Source: Chitinophagaceae bacterium (lineage in GTDB: Bacteria; Bacteroidota; Bacteroidia; Chitinophagales; Chitinophagaceae). From it: a DNA stretch of 42,471 nucleotides. The notes beneath the pieces are model-generated. The model made no database searches and had not been told where the DNA came from. It saw only the letters and a program-made list of their open reading frames with translations. A program made the position numbers and the translations under genes. The stretch is taken from positions 1-42,471 of the forward strand of contig JAIXOS010000302.1 of the NCBI GenBank assembly GCA_027486695.1. Reading direction: 5' to 3'. Below, in pieces: positions 20,044-30,174 of this stretch (position 1 is its first letter; every line of letters begins with the position of its first letter).

Positions 20044-20559
20044 TTAGGTATTTTTCTTCTTAAAAATAGGTACTGTACTACAAGGCTCTCCATACATAAT
20101 ACTTTTGGCATTGTTGCGCAATAATTGGGTTATAGCCACATAAGCTGCTGCAGGAATAGCTATTTCACCACATCCCTTTACCACCACTCGCTGATTGGTA
20201 AAGGTTTCAACATTGAGTGATTGTATATTTTTTAATAACAAATGTTGCTTAAAATCATCAATGGTACCAAAGAAAACCTCGGTTGCAATAGGCTGCAAGT
20301 AGGCGGTAATAAGCATATAAGCCCACATTGGTATAATGGCGTCGGCACTACAAAAAATGGCTACATTTTTTTGCTCATAAACCGACCAATCGGTAGTAAG
20401 TAAAGCTGCCCGAAAATCTTTTTCCTTTAAAATAAGTTCCATGAACAAATAGGGTTTTAAATCAAAACCCACAATAGTATCGCTCTTAGGAAAATAACTT
20501 TCTAAATCAATGCTTATAATGCCACTTTCGGCTACTTTATTTACAAATGTTTCCTGCAT
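20044..20559 (-). CDS. DUF2480 family protein
   Basis: IISIDLESYFP...LKEKDFR...CSADAIIPMWAYML...VVVKGCGEIAIPAAAYVAITQLLRNNAKSIMYGEPCSTVPIFK, a Bacteroidota-conserved pattern. Confidence 0.8.
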   Translation of the reverse strand: MQETFVNKVAESGIISIDLESYFPKSDTIVGFDLKPYLFMELILKEKDFRAALLTTDWSVYEQKNVAIFCSADAIIPMWAYMLITAYLQPIATEVFFGTIDDFKQHLLLKNIQSLNVETFTNQRVVVKGCGEIAIPAAAYVAITQLLRNNAKSIMYGEPCSTVPIFKKKNT

Positions 20560-20648
20560 ACAAGATAAGTTAAACGTTTATCAATGAACAAAGTTACAAC
20601 TCATTAGGGTGCTGTTGTTTTCGTTAAACGCAATTGAATAGTTAAAAA

Positions 20649-20679
20649 AAATAGGCCATCAAATTTTGATGGCCTATTT
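20649..20679 (-). terminator. Hairpin terminator downstream of the PPIase gene
   Basis: AAATAGGCCATCAAA/TTTGATGGCCTATTT inverted repeat, followed by a T-run in the minus direction. Confidence 0.85.
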
Positions 20680-20702
20680 CTATTGGTAAAGTGAAATATT
20701 GA

Positions 20703-22796
20703 TTAATAAAAAGTACTTCTGTTGTCTTTAATAACAGATGCTTTTTTCAAAGCTTCAGATGAACGGTAGATTGCCATTCTTTGTGCTTGTTGTAATTGTT
20801 GCTTAATACCTTCAGCATCGTTTACACTAGCTTTTGCACCAATCGAATTCACTTTTACAGCATAAACACCACTTGTACCCACAATAGGTTCGCTAATTTT
20901 GCCTTTCAATTCAGCGTTGAAAGCAGCTCCAAGTACTTTTGTTTCGTTACCCAAACCAGGTATAAAAGGATTGCTAAATAAAACGGTATCTACTTTAGCT
21001 ACAGTAGTACCTACATTTTTTGCAATTTCTTCTAAAGAGCTTCCTTTGAATTTACTTTCCAAAATTTGTTTTGCTTTCAATTCATTTCTTACAAGGTTTT
21101 CTACTTGCGGACGCAAAGTTTGAGCCGAAGGTAAACCAACAGGGTTAACAGCTGAAACGATAGCTACAATATATTTATCAGTAACTTCAAAAGGCTCGCT
21201 GATATCGCCAAGTTTGTGTTCGTATACCCAACGAACCAATTGTCGGTTAGATCCAATACCTGAAATTGTAAAATCGTTTGCTTTAATATCGGTACTGCTT
21301 ACACTTGGAATATTTTGTTTTTTTGCATTTTCTTCAAACAATTCTTTACTTTTTGCTGAAGCTACAAACTGTGCAGCGGCAGTACTTGCAGCATTTACAG
21401 TTTCGTTACTTGCTACAATTGGTTTTGCCAAGTAAGCTAGTTTGTAAGCAGGTTGTACATTTTTTTGGCCTAAAACCTCTATGTAGTGGTAGCCGTATTC
21501 AGTTTTTACAACTCCTTTGCTTCCTACAGTTTTATCGAAAGCAAATTCGTTAAAAGTGCCAACCATTTGTCCTTGAGGGAAGAAATCATATACACCACCT
21601 TTTGCTTTACTACCGGGATCATCGCTGTATTTTGCACAAAGACTATCAAAATTTGCACCACCTTTTATAGCAACTTCTACACTATCAATTTGTTTTTTAG
21701 CAATAGTATCTTGCTTAATCACTTGACCATTTTGAGGGTTGCTAGTAGCTATAAGGATATGACGTACTTTGGCACTATCGGGCCATTGCTTAACTCCTAC
21801 CATTTTAGCAATTACAAAATTAGAACCATCTACATAAGGACCATACGTTTGACCAACAGCCAAACGAGTTAATGAATCTTTGTTAGTTTGTTGAATTTTA
21901 CCTTTACTAAAATAGCTATCGTAAAAAGGCATTTCGCTACCAACCCTTCCTAAAAACGATTTTACATCAGTAGCGGCAACAAAATCGGCTTTTAAACCAA
22001 GTAATGTATTTAAAGTAGCAGCAGTATCGGCACCACTAGGCTGTGCACTAAAGCTAACATAATTAATTACCCTTGTTTCCTCATCTCTATCATACTCTTT
22101 GTGGTGTTTTTGAGCATAAGCAATTATAGCATCGTCAGAAACTTTTACCGTACTATCTACAATAGCACTGTAGGGAGCTGTTACGTAAGAAAAGCCTGCT
22201 ATAGCATTGTTATCGGCTTGTTGCTTTTCAACCAACCATTTGGGTACATAAATACTTTGTTGCAACAAATTATTGTACTTGGTACGCAACGCTTGTTGAA
22301 CAGTAGGTACAATGTAGGCTTGAGTAATCATTTCCAATTGATCGGCATCTTTGCTTTTTTTAATCTGAGCAAAAGCATTACGGGCTTCGTCAGCTTTAAA
22401 TCTTCCGGTTTGTTGGTCTGTAAATTCTCTTTTTAAGGGCGAGGTATTTTCATCGAACAAAATATCGCTTAATTCTTTGGGAGTAACAGTAATTCCCAAT
22501 TTGCTGTATTCTTGTTCCATAATAATTCTGTCCACTTCCTGATTCCAAACGCCACCAATCAATTGTTCTTTTGTACCGGCTTGAGCGCCATACATTTTTT
22601 CAATCATGGCAATTTTTCCATCAAAGTCGGTTCTTTGAATTTTAACACCATTAACCGTACCAACTACAGTGGTATTGCTAAATAAGTTGCCTCTAGAAAA
22701 AGAAGCATCTTGTAAAATAAATGCAAGCAAGGCAAGTGCAATGATGCCAAACATAATAATGGCACCTTTGTCGCGGATTCGTTGAATAACAGACAT
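20703..22796 (-). CDS. PpiD/SurA-type periplasmic peptidylprolyl isomerase (697 aa)
   Basis: SurA_N-like N-terminus with single TM (IIMFGIIALALLAFIL) and parvulin domain VRHILIAT...GGANFDSLCAKYSDDPGSKAKGGVYDFFPQGQMV. Confidence 0.93.
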   Translation of the reverse strand: MSVIQRIRDKGAIIMFGIIALALLAFILQDASFSRGNLFSNTTVVGTVNGVKIQRTDFDGKIAMIEKMYGAQAGTKEQLIGGVWNQEVDRIIMEQEYSKLGITVTPKELSDILFDENTSPLKREFTDQQTGRFKADEARNAFAQIKKSKDADQLEMITQAYIVPTVQQALRTKYNNLLQQSIYVPKWLVEKQQADNNAIAGFSYVTAPYSAIVDSTVKVSDDAIIAYAQKHHKEYDRDEETRVINYVSFSAQPSGADTAATLNTLLGLKADFVAATDVKSFLGRVGSEMPFYDSYFSKGKIQQTNKDSLTRLAVGQTYGPYVDGSNFVIAKMVGVKQWPDSAKVRHILIATSNPQNGQVIKQDTIAKKQIDSVEVAIKGGANFDSLCAKYSDDPGSKAKGGVYDFFPQGQMVGTFNEFAFDKTVGSKGVVKTEYGYHYIEVLGQKNVQPAYKLAYLAKPIVASNETVNAASTAAAQFVASAKSKELFEENAKKQNIPSVSSTDIKANDFTISGIGSNRQLVRWVYEHKLGDISEPFEVTDKYIVAIVSAVNPVGLPSAQTLRPQVENLVRNELKAKQILESKFKGSSLEEIAKNVGTTVAKVDTVLFSNPFIPGLGNETKVLGAAFNAELKGKISEPIVGTSGVYAVKVNSIGAKASVNDAEGIKQQLQQAQRMAIYRSSEALKKASVIKDNRSTFY

Positions 22797-22829
22797 AATA
22801 AATTAATTAGTATGATTTTTTAAGGATAG

Positions 22830-22837
22830 CAAAAATA
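22830..22837 (-). promoter_or_regulatory. Putative -7 element (TATTTTTG on minus) for the PPIase gene
   Basis: CAAAAATA on + strand, 34 bp upstream of the start. Confidence 0.35.
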
Positions 22838-22861
22838 GGGGAATAATAGGTTAGAACAAAT

Positions 22862-23275
22862 TGTGGAAAAAATACTGAAAGGTTTAATGGCAAAGGATTT
22901 AAAATATGGATAAAATAGAACAACAAAAGTGTAATTGCATAACAGCAAAAAAATATTTGAAGGGTAGTAAAAGTTGCAGCAAAAAATATCAACAATAGGG
23001 ATGTGTACAAACACCAAACTAGGTGGAAAACTCAGTTTTTTATCTTTTCAACTGTTAAAAAATAGCGAACAAACAAAATTTGGAAAAACGAGTAAATACA
23101 TTACGCAGCAAAAAATTGTGCCTTTGTTATCCCTGTTAATTCACACTGCATAACCTGTGAATAGGAGTTTGGGTATAACCAAGGTAACAACAATACCCAA
23201 TTGTTAAAAAAAGCACCAAAACTATGCTACATAACAATTTGGTAACAATGCTATAATGTGGATTAGAGTGGATAA
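22862..23275. other. Cluster of DnaA-box-like 9-mers in a ~600-bp AT-rich intergenic region; candidate replication origin
   Basis: TGTGGAAAA at 22862-22870 (exact to TGTGNAWAA); 8/9 matches TATGGATAA 22905-22913, GGTGGAAAA 23022-23030, TAATTCACA 23137-23145, TGTGAATAG 23156-23164, TGTGGATTA 23257-23265, AGTGGATAA 23267-23275. Confidence 0.4.
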
Positions 23276-23287
23276 CCCGATAGTAAT

Positions 23288-23295
23288 TAACTTTG
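23288..23295 (+). promoter_or_regulatory. Putative -7 element (TAACTTTG) upstream of nadA
   Basis: TAnnTTTG match; no convincing -33 TTTG found at the proper spacing. Confidence 0.3.
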
Positions 23296-23393
23296 TGCTA
23301 CCTTGATAAGTAAGTTACTACGATATACACACTCCTAATAGTAGTAGTTTGGTTATATAAATAATCTATTAATATTCTTTTATTACGGCAGTT

Positions 23394-24401
23394 ATGAACA
23401 TTGACAAAGCAAAAGCAAACTTAATTACCAACGGCTTTTTAGACATTGAGTTAGATCCAACACTCGACTTGTTTGCAGGAATAGAAAAATTAAAAAAAGA
23501 AAAAAATGCCATCGTATTGGCACACTACTATCAAGAACCCGATATACAGGATGTAGCAGATTATATTGGCGATAGTTTGGGATTGGCGCAAAAAGCGCAG
23601 CAAACCAATGCCGACATCATCGTTTTTGCCGGTGTTCACTTTATGGCCGAAACCGCTAAAATTCTCAATCCTCAAAAAAAGGTATTGCTGCCCGATTTAA
23701 AGGCCGGTTGCTCTTTGGCCGACTCAGCCCCCGCCGCACCGTTTAAAGCGTTTAAAGACAAACATCCGGACCATTTAGTGGTATCCTACATCAATTGCAC
23801 TTCCGAAATAAAAGCATTGAGCGATATTATTTGTACTAGCAGCAATGCCGAAAAAATAATTGAGTCTATTCCGGCCACTCAACCCATCATTTTTGCGCCG
23901 GATAAAAACCTAGGAGCTTACCTCAATAAAAAAACCGGTAGAAACATGGTTTTGTGGAATGGCGCTTGCATGGTACACGAAATATTTAGTGCCGAAAAAA
24001 TTACCAAACTCAAAGTAAGACACCCCGAAGCATTGGTGATTGCACATCCTGAGTGCGAAGAAGTGGTATTACAAATGGCCGATTTTATAGGCAGTACTAC
24101 CCAATTGCTCAAATATGCAGCTGCTAGCAAAGCACAAACCTTTATCGTTGTTACCGAAACCGGAATTTTGCACCAAATGCAAAAAGATGCACCCACCAAA
24201 ACATTTATTCCGGCACCGCCCAACAACAATTGCGCTTGCAATGATTGTGGGTACATGAAACTCAATACGCTCGAAAAACTATATATTTCAATGAAATATG
24301 AGCTACCTGAAATTACCATGAACGAAACATTGCGCTTAGCTGCCAAAAAACCTATTGAAAGAATGCTAGAAATTAGCAAAGCAGCCGGACTGTTGGGATA
24401 A
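23394..24401 (+). CDS. nadA: Quinolinate synthase NadA
   Basis: 335 aa; [110 protein letters not shown]. Confidence 0.97.
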   Translation: MNIDKAKANLITNGFLDIELDPTLDLFAGIEKLKKEKNAIVLAHYYQEPDIQDVADYIGDSLGLAQKAQQTNADIIVFAGVHFMAETAKILNPQKKVLLPDLKAGCSLADSAPAAPFKAFKDKHPDHLVVSYINCTSEIKALSDIICTSSNAEKIIESIPATQPIIFAPDKNLGAYLNKKTGRNMVLWNGACMVHEIFSAEKITKLKVRHPEALVIAHPECEEVVLQMADFIGSTTQLLKYAAASKAQTFIVVTETGILHQMQKDAPTKTFIPAPPNNNCACNDCGYMKLNTLEKLYISMKYELPEITMNETLRLAAKKPIERMLEISKAAGLLG

Positions 24402-24403
24402 TA

Positions 24404-24490
24404 AACGGCTACACGGTAGCCTATTTTGGGTATGAGCCAAGGGCTATTACTACTATTTGGCTGTAGTGGCGTTGGCACCGTTCAACAGTT
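24404..24490 (+). repeat. Interspersed ~87-bp repeat, copy B
   Basis: aacggctacacggtagcctattttgggtatgagccaagggctattactactatttggctgtagtggcgttggcaccgttcaacagtt; same length as copy A, no gaps. Confidence 0.9.
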
Positions 24491-24527
24491 AACAACCTGT
24501 ATCAACAGTTTTTCTTCCATTAATTGT

Positions 24528-24569
24528 AAAACAAAGCCCCTTGAATGTTGGTACAAGGGGCTTTGTTTT
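24528..24569. terminator. Bidirectional hairpin terminator
   Basis: AAAACAAAGCCCCTTG - loop - CAAGGGGCTTTGTTTT. Confidence 0.88.
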
Positions 24570-24592
24570 ATAAATAACTATTTTTAGCTGTA

Positions 24593-25462
24593 TTAAAAAT
24601 TGCTAAATCGAATACCTACAGCGTAAGGGTATTGTTCTATTTGTGTTTTGTTGTCGTGTAAACTATTAAAACTGTAACTGCCATATAGCCTAATAGGTCC
24701 TAGACCCAATTCAGCAATTCCGGCTAAGCGCCAAGGACTTAAGTTCAAGTTACCTCGGTATTTTTGTTTGCCCCTTTCGCTGCTGATTTGTTTGTTATAG
24801 CTTGATAAAAGGTATCCTGCACTTACGCCCGCGCTTATGTTGAATCCTTTTTTCTTGTTAGGTGTGGCATTAAAATTGAGCATTAATGGCACAGTTAAGT
24901 AGCTTGTGTACAATTTGTTTTTTGAAAAATGAATGCTATCGGTAAATACAAAAGGTTCCGGATTGTTTCGATAACTAATATTTTTTTCGTATCTGAAGTT
25001 ATACATTTCAAGGCCGGCACCATATTTCAAATTCACAACATGCTTAATCAAGTTCATTTTTTGCATAAACACCCAAATATTCACATTGCTCGATTTTCCG
25101 GTATTCAGATTAAAGCTGTTTTGATTAATAGGAGTACTATTGTTAATAACAGGCGTATAACTATTGGTAGCTAGGTTAGCATAGTTGGTTTGATCGTTGT
25201 AATTGGCAAATCCCAAATCAAAAATCCACCAATTGGTTTGCACATTCGACTTTTTTGGTGTGTTTGTTTTATTGATAATGATGTTGATGGCATGATTGCT
25301 ATTGTCTTTATCAGTCGATTTTTTGGAGGTATTTTTATCTTTTATAATAATAAAATTTCCCACTTTTATGGTGTCAGTGGTGGATTTATTGGTAGTATCG
25401 GTTTGTGCCAATCCGGTAAATACTGCGGCTAGTGCCACTGAAAAAAATAACAACTTTTTCAT
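24593..25462 (-). CDS. Outer-membrane beta-barrel-like hypothetical protein (likely start at 25462; ORF track start 25543)
   Basis: Signal peptide MKKLLFFSVALAAVFTGLAQ, C-terminal ending YAVGIRFSNF with aromatic terminal residue; porin-family-like pattern. Confidence 0.7.
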   Translation of the reverse strand: MKKLLFFSVALAAVFTGLAQTDTTNKSTTDTIKVGNFIIIKDKNTSKKSTDKDNSNHAINIIINKTNTPKKSNVQTNWWIFDLGFANYNDQTNYANLATNSYTPVINNSTPINQNSFNLNTGKSSNVNIWVFMQKMNLIKHVVNLKYGAGLEMYNFRYEKNISYRNNPEPFVFTDSIHFSKNKLYTSYLTVPLMLNFNATPNKKKGFNISAGVSAGYLLSSYNKQISSERGKQKYRGNLNLSPWRLAGIAELGLGPIRLYGSYSFNSLHDNKTQIEQYPYAVGIRFSNF

Positions 25463-25529
25463 GTGTAAGTGTTTTCTATAATAAAAAAATGAAAGAATTT
25501 TAATAAGTATTATTTTACAATGTAGAAGG

Positions 25530-26630
25530 TTAATTAACAGCAAAAGCTTCTTTAATATTTTCCTCCTCCTTTTTTACTTTTTTAGAAAAAAAGCTTGCTA
25601 TTTTGCGCGTTACACCGCGCAATTTATCTTTATTGATTTCCAAAGCCCCTATATAAAGGCTTTTATTATCGCTATCGGTATTTAATTCTCTATACACGTT
25701 GGCTTCGGAACTCGTATTACTTGTTGCTACAATTGCATTAGCTACGGGAACACTATTATTTGCTATAGATGAATTTTCTGTAGCAGTATACTCAATTGTT
25801 TTATTTGGTAAAGTTGTGTGGTTACTCGCATTTACTTGATTATTGGCAACTGCCGAATGTGTAGCCGATGTATGATTGATAGTTGAAGCAATTGGTTGCT
25901 CAATATTGTTTGTAGACAGTTCTGTTCCATTATGAGTTACCAATGCCGCAGTATTTTTTGGTGCATTGTTTTTTGGATTTGTGTTTTTGGCATTTTGTGC
26001 CACAGAATTATTATTAGAAACAGCTATTTTATTGGGCGTTTCTTTTTCAATTAAGTCATTTTTATTACTGCCTTTATTGGGTTTTTCCACTTGTTGTACA
26101 GTACTATCCACAAGTTTTTCCGGATTTTGCCAATCTACTATCCACAATGTGCTGATAAAACCAACCATTATTGCTGCTGCTACCCATTTTTGCCAATGGA
26201 ACAGTGGAATTACTTTGGTAGTGTTTTTATACAATAATTGTTTGTTAATAAAAGGTATGTTTTCAATAGGTAATTTGGTAGCCAAAAGTGCTTCAAAGGC
26301 AGTTTGGTAAAAGGGATTGTTTGCTACAAATTGTTCTACAGCTAATTTTTCGTTTGGTAGCAAAGCATTGTCAACATATAATAAAAAATAATTTTCATAG
26401 TTATGTTCATTCAACAATTGGTGGGCTTTTTTATACAAATATTCTTTATTAGGCATCAATACTTCCTTGTTGGAAGCAGGCAAGGTAACAGCTTGCAAGC
26501 TTTCCAATTCGGCTTGTAATTCCGGATGTTGCAACACAAACAAGTTTACCTGTATTTTTTCCTGTTCTGATAATTCATTATCTATGTACAGTAAAAAAAA
26601 TTCTTCGTAATTCTGTTTATTAATATCCAT
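25530..26630 (-). CDS. Putative anti-sigma factor-like membrane protein with duplicated N-terminal module (366 aa)
   Basis: Immediately downstream of an ECF sigma gene; two N-terminal copies of NYEeFFLLYiDNeLs..EK..veqFV...P.......L.A..LP; single TM WVAAAIMVGFISTLWIVDW. Confidence 0.65.
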   Translation of the reverse strand: MDINKQNYEEFFLLYIDNELSEQEKIQVNLFVLQHPELQAELESLQAVTLPASNKEVLMPNKEYLYKKAHQLLNEHNYENYFLLYVDNALLPNEKLAVEQFVANNPFYQTAFEALLATKLPIENIPFINKQLLYKNTTKVIPLFHWQKWVAAAIMVGFISTLWIVDWQNPEKLVDSTVQQVEKPNKGSNKNDLIEKETPNKIAVSNNNSVAQNAKNTNPKNNAPKNTAALVTHNGTELSTNNIEQPIASTINHTSATHSAVANNQVNASNHTTLPNKTIEYTATENSSIANNSVPVANAIVATSNTSSEANVYRELNTDSDNKSLYIGALEINKDKLRGVTRKIASFFSKKVKKEEENIKEAFAVN

Positions 26631-26648
26631 ACCTTTTTCATTAGTAGT

Positions 26649-27134
26649 TTACAAAACGTTATCGGCACTCACCAATACATTGCGCAGGGTAAGCCTAGCA
26701 CGATGTAAGTATACTTTTACCTGACTTTCGGTTAAATTCATGATTTGACCAATTTCTTCATAATTATAGCCTTCATAATCTTTCAGCATGACCAAACTTT
26801 TTTGTGTTTCGTTGAGTTGATTTAGGGCATGCATCAATGTTTTTTTGGTATCGTTGCTAGTTTGGTAACCAATTTTTGAGTTTTCGTCGAACGATTCGCT
26901 ATAGGTAATACGACTATTTTTTCTAATATGGTCTATCATTTGGTTGTAGGCCACGGTAAATAAATAACTTTTACTTTTTACATTATCCACTGTGGTTCTG
27001 TTGCGCCACAATTTTTCGAAAGCTGTTTGTACAATATCTCTAGCATCTTCTTCGTGTTTTAAATTTTTAACGATAAAGCGATACACATTATCCGCGTATA
27101 AATCAACACATGTATTGTATTCTTTTTCAGTCAT
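26649..27134 (-). CDS. ECF-type RNA polymerase sigma-70 factor
   Basis: 161 aa; YRFIVKNLKHEEDARDIVQTAFEKLWRNR (region 2) and LKDYEGYNYEEIGQIMNLTESQVKVYLHRARLTLRNVL (region 4). Confidence 0.95.
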   Translation of the reverse strand: MTEKEYNTCVDLYADNVYRFIVKNLKHEEDARDIVQTAFEKLWRNRTTVDNVKSKSYLFTVAYNQMIDHIRKNSRITYSESFDENSKIGYQTSNDTKKTLMHALNQLNETQKSLVMLKDYEGYNYEEIGQIMNLTESQVKVYLHRARLTLRNVLVSADNVL

Positions 27135-27298
27135 AAACAGCGGCAGAATGTAAATGTGACAATGTTTGGTATAAGTGATACGTTTTAGTAAATGAAAAGT
27201 TACATTTTTTATGGAATACTTTTTCTAAAAAGGGTGAGGCTTGATTTAGTTATTCATTTGCTGTTAGTTGAATCTAGATTGTTGAACAAAGCACTGTT

Positions 27299-27386
27299 TG
27301 TTGAACGGTGCCAACGCCACTGCAGCCAAATAGTAGTAATAGCCTATGGTCCATAATCATATTAGGGGGCTAAGGTGTTGCCGTTT
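27299..27386 (-). repeat. Interspersed ~87-bp repeat, copy C (inverted)
   Basis: Reverse complement aaacggcaacaccttagcc...ggctattactactatttggctgcagtggcgttggcaccgttcaacaa matches copy B strongly over its 3' half. Confidence 0.85.
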
Positions 27387-27545
27387 GTAAAAAAATTTGG
27401 GCTTTTGTGAGTGTAACAAATATTGTTTTGTATCGTTCTACTTTATTCGTCATCAATTAGTTTTTTATTAACAAACTTTTTGTACGAATTTGTTTCATTT
27501 ATGAACAGTCCTGATACCTAATTTAACCAAACTAATGCTGAATTC

Positions 27546-30020
27546 ATGAAATTATTGGCTTTACTGTGCATGCTAAGTAGTTGTTATTTGGCAACAGCAC
27601 AAAATGCAAATACAAGTAATGGTGTAGATACCTTATTACACAAATATTTACCCGCAATACGCACTACCGAAAAAATAGTGATAGATGGTGATATTAGCGA
27701 TGCTGCTTGGAGAAAAGCGGCAGTAGCCGATCAATTTGTAGAGTGGCGTCCATCGTTTGGACAACCGGAAAACCCGCTCAATAAAACCGAGATTCGTATT
27801 TTGTACAACAATGAAGCAATTTATATTAGTGGCTTTTGTCACGAACAAAGCAACGATAGCATTGCCAAAGAATTGGTGGGCAGAGATATGATTGGCGTAA
27901 ACGATTTTGTAGGTATAATGTTTGATACGTATAACGATAAAATCAATGGATTTGGCTATTACATAACCCCTCTTGGCGAACAATTTGATGCCAAATATTC
28001 CAATAGTGGCGAAGATCCCAATTGGAATAGTGTGTATGAAAGTGCTGCCAAAATAGTTTCAGGCGGTTGGGTTTTTGAAATGAAAATTCCCTATGCGGCC
28101 ATTCGATTTAGTAAAAAAAACGTGCAGGAATGGGGTATTAATATTACACGCAAACGCAGCAAAATTGGTAAACAATACATGTGGAATCCGGTAAATCCGG
28201 CTGTAAATGGTTTTTTTACACAATTTGGTTTGTGGACAGGCATTGCCAATATAAAGCCACCAATACGTTTATCTTTTTCTCCTTATTTTTCATTGTATGG
28301 CAATAGTTCGCCTTCAGTTACCAACAATCAGCAGTTATTTAGTAGTAGCGTTAGCGGTGGAATGGATGTAAAATATGGCATTAACCAAGCCATGACACTC
28401 GATATGACGTTGATTCCGGATTTTGGTCAGGTACAAAGCGATAACCGTGTGTTGAACTTAACGCCCTTTGAAGTAAAATACAACGAAAACAGGAGTTTTT
28501 TTACAGAAGGTACCGAATTGTTTGGCAAGGGCAACTTGTTTTATAGCAGGCGTATTGGTGGAGAACCCATTCATTATGGCGATGTAAATAACCAAACAAC
28601 GTCTACCGAAAAAATTCTGAGCAACCCAAGTGAAAGTAAGCTCATAAATGCTACAAAATTAAGTGGTCGTACAGCTAAAGGATTGGGTATTGGAGTGTTT
28701 AATGCTATTACAAAAGCACAGCAAGCCGTGATTGAAAATGAAAGTACCAAACAAAAACGACTGTACGAAACAGAGCCACTCACCAATTATAATATATTTG
28801 TTTTAGATCAAACGTTAAAGCACAATTCGAGCGTTTCTTTCATTAATACCAATGTGCTGCGCAATGGAACCGATTATGATGCTAACGTATCGGCTGCTTT
28901 GTGGGATTTATACGATAAGAAAAATAATTACAATTTTGGCGGAAAAGTAGCTACAAGTATGCTACGTGGCGTAAATGGTGATGGTAAACACGAAAATGGC
29001 TATTCGCACAGTATTTATTTTGGTAAATCTAGCGGTAGATTCAATTTTAATGTGTACCAAGATTTGGTAGACCATCGCTACAATCAAAATGATATGGGCT
29101 ACCTTACCAACAACAATTTTTTTGATCATGGTATTTGGGCAGCTTATCGTTGGTTAAAGCCAAGCAAATGGTATAACCGCTTTACCATTAATGGCAATAT
29201 GTGGTATTCCATGCGTTATTTTCCCCGTTCCTATCAAAATTTTGGTATCAATATCAATACCAATGGACAGTTAAAAAATTTATGGTTTGTAGGTGGTAGT
29301 GTTAATTACAATGCATCTGAGCAAGATTTTTATGAACCACGTATACAAGGCTATGTATTTAAACGACCACAAAATGTAAATGGAGGTATTTGGATAGAAA
29401 CCAATAGTGCCAATAAATATTCCGCTTCGGCACAGTATTATGTTACCGCAATGTCACAGTGGGGTAGTTTGGCGCACAATATTGGTTTTACCAATCAATA
29501 CAGGTTTAATACCAAATTTACATTAAGTACCAATAGTACCCTCGACTTTCGACACAACAATGTAGGTTTTGCTACTATTTACAATACCAATGATGTGATA
29601 GATAGCATTGTATTTGCCAAACGGCACAGAACAACCATCGAAAATATTGTAAACCTCAAGTATAATTTTACCAATAAAATGGGGCTCAATTGTAGAGTAA
29701 GGCATTATTGGAGTGTGGTAAATAACCAATCGTATTTTAAATTACAATCGTCCGGTAAGCTTGAAAACATAGCTGACATTAATAGAGATGTAAACCAAAA
29801 TTTGAACTTATTTAATGTTGATTTCGTGTACACTTGGCAGTTTGCGTTGGGTAGTTTTGTAAATGTAGTATGGAAAAATGCCATTTTTGGTTTTGACAGC
29901 AATATAAGCAATACCTATTTTAATAATTTGGGCAATGTATTGGCACAGCCACAAAGCAATAGTGTAAGTATTCGGGTTATTTACTTTTTAGACTATTTGA
30001 ATTTACACAAAAAAAGCTAG
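27546..30020 (+). CDS. DUF5916 family protein with carbohydrate-binding family 9-like N-terminal domain (824 aa)
   Basis: Signal peptide; IDGDISDAAWRKAAVADQFVEWRPSFGQPENPLNKTEIRILYNNEAIYISGFCHE; SRRIGG and beta-barrel-like C-terminus. Confidence 0.85.
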   Translation: MKLLALLCMLSSCYLATAQNANTSNGVDTLLHKYLPAIRTTEKIVIDGDISDAAWRKAAVADQFVEWRPSFGQPENPLNKTEIRILYNNEAIYISGFCHEQSNDSIAKELVGRDMIGVNDFVGIMFDTYNDKINGFGYYITPLGEQFDAKYSNSGEDPNWNSVYESAAKIVSGGWVFEMKIPYAAIRFSKKNVQEWGINITRKRSKIGKQYMWNPVNPAVNGFFTQFGLWTGIANIKPPIRLSFSPYFSLYGNSSPSVTNNQQLFSSSVSGGMDVKYGINQAMTLDMTLIPDFGQVQSDNRVLNLTPFEVKYNENRSFFTEGTELFGKGNLFYSRRIGGEPIHYGDVNNQTTSTEKILSNPSESKLINATKLSGRTAKGLGIGVFNAITKAQQAVIENESTKQKRLYETEPLTNYNIFVLDQTLKHNSSVSFINTNVLRNGTDYDANVSAALWDLYDKKNNYNFGGKVATSMLRGVNGDGKHENGYSHSIYFGKSSGRFNFNVYQDLVDHRYNQNDMGYLTNNNFFDHGIWAAYRWLKPSKWYNRFTINGNMWYSMRYFPRSYQNFGININTNGQLKNLWFVGGSVNYNASEQDFYEPRIQGYVFKRPQNVNGGIWIETNSANKYSASAQYYVTAMSQWGSLAHNIGFTNQYRFNTKFTLSTNSTLDFRHNNVGFATIYNTNDVIDSIVFAKRHRTTIENIVNLKYNFTNKMGLNCRVRHYWSVVNNQSYFKLQSSGKLENIADINRDVNQNLNLFNVDFVYTWQFALGSFVNVVWKNAIFGFDSNISNTYFNNLGNVLAQPQSNSVSIRVIYFLDYLNLHKKS

Positions 30021-30174
30021 GCAACTTGCAATTACCACATTCGAAAGCTTTTTCTCTTCGAAATAGTAGAGTAATGGCATCAAAAAAATAATAGGTCGCT
30101 TCATATATTAAAACAGCCATCGTTTTTGGCTAATAGTTGGAAAGAAAGAATGTTATTATTGTAAGGGCTGCAAT

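Noticed and set aside
23918-24478. 186-aa minus ORF
   Set aside because: Antisense to nadA; mirror-composition ORF.
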